Shown: positions 23,180-28,440 of the stretch, one piece after another | How positions within the stretch are numbered: the first letter of the stretch is position 1 | Layout of the letters: each line of letters begins with the position of its first letter | Source: Iodobacter sp. BJB302 | GTDB lineage: Bacteria; Pseudomonadota; Gammaproteobacteria; Burkholderiales; Chitinibacteraceae | Assembly: GCF_002735645.1 (NCBI RefSeq) | Contig: NZ_PDZG01000051.1 | Span: 1 to 33,065 of the forward strand | DNA: 33,065 bases | Direction: 5' to 3' | The notes under the pieces: generated by a model | The model's input: the letters and a program-made list of their open reading frames with translations, nothing else | Database searches by the model: none | Told to the model about the DNA's origin: nothing | Position numbers and translations under genes: made by a program

Positions 23180-23619
23180 CGGACAGCCTCCGCGATGAGG
23201 GCGCTGATCCGCTCCACGTCATAGGTCATCAGTCCGCGTTTCGGGTTGACGTGGTACAGGTTGGCAGCACCACGCGAAAACAGGCCCGGCATGTCGTCAA
23301 GGGCCAGCCACGGCTCGCCGTCGCGCTTGTTCGCAGCCAGCCATGCCAAGCAGTCCCGTTCCCGACTCTGCTCCTCGGCGTCATGCCGCAGCAGCGGCGT
23401 TGCGTCGATAACCTGCTCGGCCACGTCCTCGCCTCCGTGCTGGCACGCAAGGCGGCGCAGTTCATCCAGCGGGCGCTCAAACCGCCATCCAGTGCTCAAC
23501 ACCGCGCGCACGTCAGGATGACGCCGCAGCAGCTCCCACAAGAGCGGGGCACAGGAAAAGTGCTTGCTGTCGTCGCCGTTGGTATGCAATACCCCGTCGA
23601 AGTCAACAAACAGGATCAT
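23176..23619 (-). CDS. HAD-domain protein, 147 aa
   Basis: MILFVDFDGVLH (Asp6, Asp8), AVLSTGWRF as motif II and WLALDDMPGLF as motif IV are all present, so the catalytic set looks complete. It is a close relative of the next gene's N-terminal domain and of the two altered HAD proteins near the window join, but without a C-terminal extension. The stop and start overlap the neighbouring genes as ATGA. Confidence 0.85.
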   Translation of the reverse strand: MILFVDFDGVLHTNGDDSKHFSCAPLLWELLRRHPDVRAVLSTGWRFERPLDELRRLACQHGGEDVAEQVIDATPLLRHDAEEQSRERDCLAWLAANKRDGEPWLALDDMPGLFSRGAANLYHVNPKRGLMTYDVERISALIAEAVR

Positions 23620-24047
23620 GATGATCCTCGCCCCGCTTGGCGCAGCCGGAAAAGGATCGCGATTCGCTCACCGTTCGAGACGGCAATTTCACCGGCTCGC
23701 CAGTCTGGGCTACGAACATCCTCGGCGGTCACGCCTTCAGCGCGCAGCAGGTCGGCGAGGCTCGCAGCATCGTTATGCCGGAGCACACGACCACCGCTGA
23801 GGCGTGCAATTAGGCAATCGCCGTCCTGCGTGATGGCGACAAGCGATTCCAAGCCCGGAGGCTCAAAGCCAAGCGACCGCATGAAAGCCAACTCCTGTGC
23901 CGGGATCAATGACACATCCATCATGGCCGCTGCCTCGGTGTACAGGTGATGGCAAGCCCTGCCGTCGAGCTTGGCTGCCGTAGTGCCACTGCTGCGGGCC
24001 AACTCGGAGAGCACGGGGTAATCGGACAGAGGGTAGACCGCGTGCAT
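23616..24047 (-). CDS. Hypothetical protein, 143 aa
   Basis: The ATG at 24047 lies in TAATG context, 13 bp after the previous gene, without a clear Shine-Dalgarno. The C-terminal half alternates strands and helices (SLVAITQDGDCLIARLSGG, then ADLLRAEGVTAEDVRS). No family, signal peptide or membrane span is recognised. It precedes and overlaps the first HAD gene. Confidence 0.7.
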   Translation of the reverse strand: MHAVYPLSDYPVLSELARSSGTTAAKLDGRACHHLYTEAAAMMDVSLIPAQELAFMRSLGFEPPGLESLVAITQDGDCLIARLSGGRVLRHNDAASLADLLRAEGVTAEDVRSPDWRAGEIAVSNGERIAILFRLRQAGRGSS

Positions 24048-24060
24048 TACGGCAGGTCGT

Positions 24061-24303
24061 TCATGGCTGTAACCCCTCTGCGCGGCTGTCGCGGTGCCAG
24101 CTACCCATGACCCACTGTTGCCAGTCGGTCAGCCAAGCGCAGGGACCTACATCCGGCACGGCAGGGGCAGCACTGCCCCGCAGTGCCTGCTCGAACTGGT
24201 GACGCCAAGGCGCTGGAATGTCAGCCAGTGCGATGTAGGCGTAGGCGGTACTGGTGCCCATGCGGCGCACGGGAACGGCTGCAATCAGTTCGTCGCGGGT
24301 CAT
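24061..24303 (-). CDS. Small tandem-paralogue protein (copy 2), 80 aa
   Basis: MTRDELIAAVPVR at the start, IALADIPAPWRHQF in the middle, a W-xx-W-x-WV-x-G-x-W aromatic patch and the end EGLQP are shared with the gene just upstream. The start overlaps that gene's stop as ATGA. No known family is recognised; the aromatic C-terminal half could be a binding surface. Paralogy at DNA level shows a duplication. Confidence 0.75.
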   Translation of the reverse strand: MTRDELIAAVPVRRMGTSTAYAYIALADIPAPWRHQFEQALRGSAAPAVPDVGPCAWLTDWQQWVMGSWHRDSRAEGLQP

Positions 24304-24539
24304 GGTTGCAGCCCTTCCGGCCCGCGATTGGTACCAAGCCACTTGCCCCGCACCCAGACCTCCCAATCCCACGCATAGGCGGCACGCCCCACGCCCTCGA
24401 ACACTGGGCACTGACAGCCGTAGAGCGCCGCCCAGAATTGATCCCGCCACGGCTGGGGGATGTCGTCCAAGGCGACGTAATACGGTTGTCCGGCGTGCTC
24501 ACGCACCGGCACGGCTGCAATCAGTTCTTCGCGGGTCAT
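24300..24539 (-). CDS. Small tandem-paralogue protein (copy 1), 79 aa
   Basis: MTREELIAAVPVR, VALDDIPQPWRDQF, WDWEVWVRGKW and PEGLQP mirror the downstream copy. Both open with almost the same 31 bases (one mismatch; 24275-24305 and 24511-24541, 236 bp apart). It overlaps both neighbours by 4 bp. Function unknown. Confidence 0.75.
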   Translation of the reverse strand: MTREELIAAVPVREHAGQPYYVALDDIPQPWRDQFWAALYGCQCPVFEGVGRAAYAWDWEVWVRGKWLGTNRGPEGLQP

Positions 24540-24805
24540 GGCGTGCCCCCGTGCATACGCTTCAACACCGGGGCATAGATGTAGAGAGCCCGGTTGATGA
24601 TGTCGCGCTTGCTCGGCGTCAGTGCCCGGCGCTCGCCAAGAACAGTGGTCAGCTCGTGGTCAAGGGCCGCGATCCGTTCGTAGTTCGGGGCCGCCTGCTC
24701 TTGCTCCAAGTCGATCTCACAGTTCAAGTACCCGATGTACTCGGCGAGTGTCTCGGTGGCAGCCTCAAGGCGTGCCGTTTCGGCAATGGGTGAGGATGCG
24801 TTCAT
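24536..24805 (-). CDS. Small helical hypothetical protein, 89 aa
   Basis: ATG 24805 overlaps the upstream stop (ATGA) and is preferred over earlier in-frame starts inside that gene. The protein is largely acidic helix (ARLEAATETLAEYIGYLNCE, then IDLEQEQ), able to form a coiled coil, with a short basic C-terminus (YAPVLKRMHGG). No family is recognised. Confidence 0.7.
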   Translation of the reverse strand: MNASSPIAETARLEAATETLAEYIGYLNCEIDLEQEQAAPNYERIAALDHELTTVLGERRALTPSKRDIINRALYIYAPVLKRMHGGTP

Positions 24806-25242
24806 GGCGCAATCCCCGGCACTTTCCTCTGAGCAATGAAATCCGCTTGCGTGATCGAGCCTTCTGGTGCGTGCTCGGCGCAGCGGGTCATGTGACAGCA
24901 CCCATGAACCAGCGTCTGCCCCGGCTTGCCACAGTGTTCACAGATGCAGGCGGACATGGCCTCAGCCATCGTAATCATGCCCCACTGCTCCGGGCTGGCG
25001 TCCCCCCGTGGGTAGAAGCACAGCTCGCCCCACTTCTCTTTCACTTGGCTGGCGACAACCTGCGGCGCTTTGTTGTGATCCGTCCAGAATTGCAGGCGCT
25101 CGCAAAGTGTGTCGATCAGGTCGAACCATCCATCGCCGCATGAAAAGCCCCAGCCCATGCAGCTCTCTTTGATGGAGCGGCGACGATCCGCGAAGATCAG
25201 CGGGTAACGCTGGCAGAGCAGCTCATCGAGTTCTTTTTTCAT
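24802..25242 (-). CDS. Hypothetical zinc-ribbon-like protein, 146 aa
   Basis: Residues around 100-122 hold CICEHCGKPG followed by CCHMTRCAEH, a Cys/His set able to bind zinc. Upstream are GWFDLIDTLCERLQFW and VVASQVKEKWGELCFY, blocks I have seen in many uncharacterised phage and plasmid proteins. ATG 25242 overlaps the HAD-IA stop. Role unknown. Confidence 0.75.
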   Translation of the reverse strand: MKKELDELLCQRYPLIFADRRRSIKESCMGWGFSCGDGWFDLIDTLCERLQFWTDHNKAPQVVASQVKEKWGELCFYPRGDASPEQWGMITMAEAMSACICEHCGKPGQTLVHGCCHMTRCAEHAPEGSITQADFIAQRKVPGIAP

Positions 25243-25808
25243 AGCACTCCCTTGAGGGTATCGACCAGCGACTGCCCTCCCCTGCGATCCAGCCAGCGCG
25301 CTTGCATCCCGAAGGCCTGCGGCCCGTCGAAGTCGCAGCGCTTGCTGTCGCCCACGAAAACCGTCTCAGCCGGTGCGCAGCCCAGCTCGGCGCACGCGAG
25401 TCGGTACATCGTCGGGTGTGGCTTGGCTACCCCGACCTCATACGACAGCACGTAGGCGTCCAGCTCGGGCACGAGGCCGCGCACGGCCGGGCCGTACTCA
25501 TAGGCAAGGTTCGAGCAGACGGCCAGCCGCAGGCCTGCGGCTCGCGCCTTGGCCAGCACGTCCGGCACCTCGGGAAACAGACGCAGGCCGGACAGCTCTT
25601 CGGCCAAGTCGGGCAGGATCACGTCGAGCTTGTCCCCCACGCCTATCTCGCTGGCGAGGGTCGCCAGTGGCACATTGCGCGTCAGGCAGGCGAGCCGATC
25701 CATCGGCCGCCCGCTCGCGTCCACCAGACTCCCATAAGGTGCCGGGCGCGTGGTGTAGCGGATCAGGGTGCCGAAGGCGTCAAAGATGAGGGCTTTTGTT
25801 GTTTTCAT
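25239..25808 (-). CDS. HAD-IA family hydrolase (haloacid-dehalogenase-like), 189 aa
   Basis: ALIFDAFGTLIRY gives the nucleophile Asp10 in the DxFGT form typical of subfamily IA; AVCSNLAYEYG is motif II, VGVAKPHP carries the motif III Lys, and FVGDSKRCDFDGPQAFGM is motif IV with two Asp. A helical cap lies between residues about 25 and 85. It belongs to a different HAD branch from the other four on this plasmid. It is the first gene of the nine-gene operon and its ATG touches tetrad array C, so any promoter must lie in the array or upstream of the 187-aa gene. Confidence 0.88.
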   Translation of the reverse strand: MKTTKALIFDAFGTLIRYTTRPAPYGSLVDASGRPMDRLACLTRNVPLATLASEIGVGDKLDVILPDLAEELSGLRLFPEVPDVLAKARAAGLRLAVCSNLAYEYGPAVRGLVPELDAYVLSYEVGVAKPHPTMYRLACAELGCAPAETVFVGDSKRCDFDGPQAFGMQARWLDRRGGQSLVDTLKGVL

Positions 25809-25809
25809 G

Positions 25810-25845
25810 TATGTATATACCTACCTATATACCTACATACCTACT
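25810..25845. repeat. Tetrad array C, (TANN) x9
   Basis: Nine TA-initiated 4-bp units, 36 bp, filling the gap between the start codon of the HAD-IA gene and the TAG stop of the 67-aa gene, which lies inside it. On the minus strand the AGGTAGG element about 10 bases before the HAD-IA ATG could act as a ribosome site. Confidence 0.88.
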
Positions 25846-26044
25846 CGAAAAGCTCGCGCTCGAACTCGACGCCCGCCACCACCAGCGGCTCGCCGCTGGG
25901 CCAGCGCTTGGGCGGCTGGTGATCGCTGATGACCTGCACGTCGGTGTCGTCGTTGACCACGGCCACGTCGGCGGCGTGCAAAGCGGCTTGCTTGCTCGCC
26001 CGCTCGAAGCGGCAGGTGTTGGGGTCAAATGTCCAAAAGCGCAT
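25841..26044 (-). CDS. Small hypothetical protein, 67 aa
   Basis: AAGGAGG lies 7 bases before ATG 26044, which follows the upstream stop by one base. The product starts MRFWTFDPNTCRFER and ends in acidic residues; it reads as a small beta-rich domain. No family is recognised. Its TAG stop belongs to tetrad array C. Confidence 0.7.
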   Translation of the reverse strand: MRFWTFDPNTCRFERASKQAALHAADVAVVNDDTDVQVISDHQPPKRWPSGEPLVVAGVEFERELFE

Positions 26045-26045
26045 G

Positions 26046-26609
26046 TCAGCCTCCTTCGTTGGTCTGTGCTTTCTTCCGCTCGTGTTCGTCGAGCAGCCGT
26101 TGATATGACTCGTAGGCGGGCGTGCCGGGTGGCGCGAAGTTCGGCAGCAAGCCGATCTCGCTTTCCTCCTCGATGATCGGCCGCCCTCTCACCGGCTCCG
26201 GCATCAGGCCCAGCTCGCTGACCACGCGCATCAGTGCCCTGACCTCTTTGCGAATGGCCGCAATGTTCTCCGTGGTGGTGCTCGCATAGCCCTTGGTCAA
26301 GCCAATGCGAGCGACGCGCGCACTTTCGGCCAGCGTATCTAGCTCGAACTGCGCCGCAGCCTTCTGCTCTTCCTCGTCCTGCCTGACGCGCCATTCCCGC
26401 CACTCTTCAACTTCGGCCGGGGTGAGGATCGCCAGCACATCGGCAGGCAGCTCGCGTTCTTCGCGGTCGAACTTAGCGACCACGCGCTGGACGTTTTTTC
26501 CTTCGGGAAAATCCGGCGTTACTTCGCGCACCCGGCGCAGGCACTGGACTCTGTGTCCCTCTCGATAAGTGCCGTCCTTGTCGCGGTGCCGGATGATCTT
26601 GAACTGCAT
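26046..26609 (-). CDS. Hypothetical helical protein, 187 aa
   Basis: ATG 26609 (MQFKIIRHRDKDGTYREG) has AGGAGAG about 9 bases upstream; a longer frame back to 26708 would run through the promoter and tetrad array D. After a short beta part there is a charged coiled-coil-like helix (VEEWREWRVRQDEEEQKAAA and on) and a Pro-rich acidic end. No family is recognised. The 22-bp dyad at 26636-26657 in its leader or promoter suggests repression. Confidence 0.7.
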   Translation of the reverse strand: MQFKIIRHRDKDGTYREGHRVQCLRRVREVTPDFPEGKNVQRVVAKFDREERELPADVLAILTPAEVEEWREWRVRQDEEEQKAAAQFELDTLAESARVARIGLTKGYASTTTENIAAIRKEVRALMRVVSELGLMPEPVRGRPIIEEESEIGLLPNFAPPGTPAYESYQRLLDEHERKKAQTNEGG

Positions 26610-26635
26610 GGGCGCGTTCTCTCCTGATTGTTGTT

Positions 26636-26657
26636 GCGTACAACTAAAACTATACGC
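26636..26657. promoter_or_regulatory. Candidate operator, second GCRTACA-N8-TRTACGC dyad
   Basis: Arms GCGTACA and TATACGC with an 8-bp spacer, one arm mismatch, 27 bp upstream of the 187-aa gene. It matches the dyad in the dotA promoter at 17 of 22 positions. A TATAGT box on the minus strand (26654-26649) overlaps it. Confidence 0.5.
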
Positions 26658-26680
26658 GATAGCGCAAAAGTCTGCTACCA

Positions 26681-26728
26681 TCCGCTTGTGATCGGTAGGT
26701 ATATACATACCTACCGATCACAAGCGGA
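26681..26728. repeat. 48-bp perfect palindrome containing tetrad array D, (TANN) x5
   Basis: Perfect 22-bp inverted arms (26681-26702 and 26707-26728) enclose only ATAC. The centre, 26696-26715, is a five-unit TANN array with the same 18-bp core as array A. The flanking TCCGCTTGTGATCGG is unique to this site. It lies between divergent genes (187-aa gene and parA). Confidence 0.9.
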
Positions 26729-26757
26729 GCGACGGACAGGCCATCGTCGGTCACTGG

Positions 26758-26803
26758 TTGGCAGCTATGCTGCTGTGTCGGTATGTATGTATATAGATAG
26801 GAG
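26758..26803 (+). promoter_or_regulatory. parA promoter/leader with tetrad array E, (TANN) x5
   Basis: The array (26782-26801) runs straight into the Shine-Dalgarno AGGAG (26799-26803), 6 bases before the parA ATG. A TTGGCA (26758-26763) and a TATGTA inside the array (18-bp spacing) form a plausible promoter. A protein bound to the array would block both transcription and translation start. Confidence 0.65.
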
Positions 26804-26809
26804 CACCCC

Positions 26810-27436
26810 ATGATTTTTGCCTGCGTGAATACCAAAGGCGGCGTCGGGAAGACGACGACGGCCGTGCATTTAGCAGTGATGCTGGCCCGTCAGGGCAAGA
26901 CCCTCTTGATCGACGGCGACCCGCAGGCCTCGGCCGCGAGCTGGGCTGCTTGGCGGCGTGAGACGCAATACGACCCGTCGCCCACCACCACCTGCCTCGC
27001 TGGCAAGGCGATCTTGGCCGAAGGCAAGCAGTTGGCCAGCGGCTTCGAGCACGTCGTTGTTGATGCCGGTGGCCGTGATTCGGTCGGTCTGCGCTCCGCG
27101 CTGCTGCTGGCCCAACGTGCCGTGATCCCGATTGGCGCGAGCAATCTGGACGCTGCCGCCATGACCGACTTGCTCGAAGTGGTCGAGCTGGCCCGCGACT
27201 ACAACCCAGAGCTGGATGTGCGCGTTCTGCTGACCCGTGTCGATCCGCGCACCAAAGATGCGGCCGAGATGGCGGAATTCTTGGCCGAGCAGAAGCTGAC
27301 CGTGCTGCCGACCAAGGTGTGCGAGCGCGTGGCTTTCAGGCGAGCCATCGGAGAGGGCGCAAGCGTTCAGGAACTTGGCCGCGACCAAGCCGCCATCAGC
27401 GAGATGGAAGCATTCTTCCGGGAGGTGATGGCATGA
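26810..27436 (+). CDS. parA: ParA-family partition ATPase, 208 aa
   Basis: A canonical ParA Walker A, KGGVGKTT (residues 9-16), LLIDGDPQ (A' motif) and VVDAGGRD (Walker B-like region) are present; there is no N-terminal helix-turn-helix, so it is the short, type Ib form. It would move plasmid copies apart with the small DNA-binding partner encoded by the overlapping next gene. The tetrad arrays just before and just after the two genes are the natural candidates for the centromere. Confidence 0.92.
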   Translation: MIFACVNTKGGVGKTTTAVHLAVMLARQGKTLLIDGDPQASAASWAAWRRETQYDPSPTTTCLAGKAILAEGKQLASGFEHVVVDAGGRDSVGLRSALLLAQRAVIPIGASNLDAAAMTDLLEVVELARDYNPELDVRVLLTRVDPRTKDAAEMAEFLAEQKLTVLPTKVCERVAFRRAIGEGASVQELGRDQAAISEMEAFFREVMA

Positions 27437-27738
27437 AGGCCAAACCGGACATCGGCTTTGCTCAACGCAAAGACTTGAACGAGTTTTTGGAGAGTGGCGC
27501 GGCTGATCGCGCCGAGAAGCCAGCGGCACCAGTCGCCCCGCCACCGGCCGCAACGCCGCCCGTGGTTGAGGAAGGGCCGCGCTACGGCCGCGCACGGGTG
27601 CAAAAAATCTTCAACTTCCCGGAAGAGCTTGCGGATCGACTGCGCGAAGAAGCGCTCACGCGATCCAAGCAGAAGGGCACGCGCGTCACGGAGAAAGACC
27701 TCGTGGTCGAGGCGCTGGAAGCCTTTCTCAAGCGCTGA
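27433..27738 (+). CDS. Small ParB-like partner (type Ib), 101 aa
   Basis: The ATG at 27433 overlaps the parA stop (ATGA); a longer frame starts inside parA. The N-terminal half is Pro/Ala-rich and flexible; the C-terminal half (RVQKIFNFPEELADRLREEA and the VTEKDLVVEALEAFLKR helix) fits a ribbon-helix-helix dimer, the fold of ParG-type centromere-binding proteins. In that family the flexible tail regulates ParA and represses the operon. Array F begins one base after its stop. Confidence 0.75.
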   Translation: MKAKPDIGFAQRKDLNEFLESGAADRAEKPAAPVAPPPAATPPVVEEGPRYGRARVQKIFNFPEELADRLREEALTRSKQKGTRVTEKDLVVEALEAFLKR

Positions 27739-27774
27739 TAGGTATGTATATACCTATCTATGTATATACATAAC
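27739..27774. repeat. Tetrad array F, (TANN) x9
   Basis: Nine TA-initiated 4-bp units directly after the stop of the ParB-like gene. It contains ATAGGTAT/ATACCTAT arms (27738-27745 and 27750-27757, GTAT spacer) and a perfect 12-bp palindrome ATGTATATACAT (27760-27771). Confidence 0.88.
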
Positions 27775-27782
27775 GATTTCGA

Positions 27783-27802
27783 GTATGGACTATAGTCCAT
27801 AC
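27783..27802. promoter_or_regulatory. Perfect 20-bp palindrome, candidate operator
   Basis: GTATGGACTA is followed at once by its exact reverse complement. It lies 8 bp after array F and about 50 bp upstream of the promoter of the ParC-like gene. No second copy is seen in the window. The TATAGT inside it could itself be a -10 box. Confidence 0.65.
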
Positions 27803-27854
27803 AAGTGGCGACACCAACATCATGCAGCGACAGGCGCAACGAATTCTGATATTG

Positions 27855-27883
27855 TTGCGATTGGGCGCGGAATAGGGTATAAA
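27855..27883 (+). promoter_or_regulatory. Strong sigma70-like promoter abutting a start codon
   Basis: TTGCGA (27855-27860), 17 bp, TATAAA (27878-27883). The ATG of the next gene starts at 27886, only 2 bp after the -10 box, so a transcript from here would begin after that ATG, near 27890. Either the gene starts at an internal GTG (27907) or it is expressed from further upstream and this promoter serves the replicase. Confidence 0.6.
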
Positions 27884-27885
27884 CG

Positions 27886-28194
27886 ATGCTGACGACAACG
27901 ACTAGCGTGGTCGCGCCGAAGGTTTTGAAGGAGCTAATCGCTGCTGGGTCAGTTTCCGCCGCAAGGGTGGAACCCGGTGACAAGGGCCTTCTGATCGTCG
28001 TGCGGGCCGGAATGAATGAGCGAGTGCTGGGTGCTGCCCGTGGCGGCCTTCGGTATTTCCAGAGCTTGGACGGCGCGGCAAGCGTGCTCCAAAGCTATGG
28101 AATCATGAAGTTTGATGTGAGCACGGAGCACTGGGTGCCCAAGACAATGGTGCGCGGCTACAAGCAAGCACCGGCCTCGCTGGACGCAGAGTGA
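27886..28194 (+). CDS. ParC-family partition-associated-like protein, 102 aa
   Basis: The pattern VVAPKVLKELIAAGSV, a VVRAGMNERVLGAARGGLR strand pair, YFQSLDGAASVLQSYGI and the KFDVS that follows resembles short plasmid proteins annotated as ParC-family partition-associated. Their job is not established. Start is uncertain: no clear Shine-Dalgarno precedes 27886, and the overlapping promoter suggests GTG 27907 as an alternative. Its location between par and rep genes fits plasmid maintenance. Confidence 0.65.
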   Translation: MLTTTTSVVAPKVLKELIAAGSVSAARVEPGDKGLLIVVRAGMNERVLGAARGGLRYFQSLDGAASVLQSYGIMKFDVSTEHWVPKTMVRGYKQAPASLDAE

Positions 28195-28249
28195 CCGTGA
28201 ACAAGAAGGAGAGAGCTGACCAGACAGCCGAAAACTGGAGAGTCAGAAA

Positions 28250-28368
28250 CGACAAAGCCCGCTTTGGCGAGCGGGCCTTGACAGATAAACCGGGCAGGGT
28301 GCCCAGACAAGTACAGAGGCCATCTTGGCGGGTGGTCTCCGTATCAGCGCAATGAAGCGACTAAGAAT
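28250..28368 (-). ncRNA. Probable antisense RNA (RNAI-like) controlling rep
   Basis: A minus-strand promoter (TTGCGC 28403-28398, 17 bp, TACAAT 28380-28375) should start a transcript near 28368. It would end at the hairpin 28276-28257 (arms GCCCGCT/AGCGGGC, 6-base loop), followed on that strand by TTTGTCGTTT. The product, about 115-120 nt, is complementary to the leader of the replicase mRNA. ColE2-type plasmids regulate Rep with an antisense RNA of similar size in the same place. Confidence 0.65.
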
Positions 28369-28389
28369 GCTTCCATTGTACGTGTCTTA

Positions 28390-28439
28390 GCCCCTGCGCG
28401 CAAGCGTGCGCTCGTCCATACGGACGAGTGAAAAGGGGT
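28390..28439 (+). promoter_or_regulatory. Structured rep leader that can hide the ribosome site
   Basis: GCCCCT (28390-28395) can pair with AGGGGT (28434-28439), which contains the Shine-Dalgarno immediately before the replicase ATG. Inside are two further stems: GCGC..GCGC (about 28396-28411) and a perfect 7-bp stem CTCGTCC-ATAC-GGACGAG (28411-28428). This three-stem fold would limit Rep translation. Confidence 0.6.
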
Positions 28440-28440
28440 T

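Noticed and set aside
21884-27774. Tetrad arrays as a CRISPR array, attC site or XerCD dif/pdif site
   Set aside because: Units are 4 bp with no spacers; no integrase-type core or 11-6-11 Xer layout is seen. Only the border position recalls cassette systems.
28278-28306. TTGACA upstream of repA as its main promoter
   Set aside because: No acceptable -10 box at 16-18 bp; the upstream promoter near 27,855 or read-through from it is more likely.
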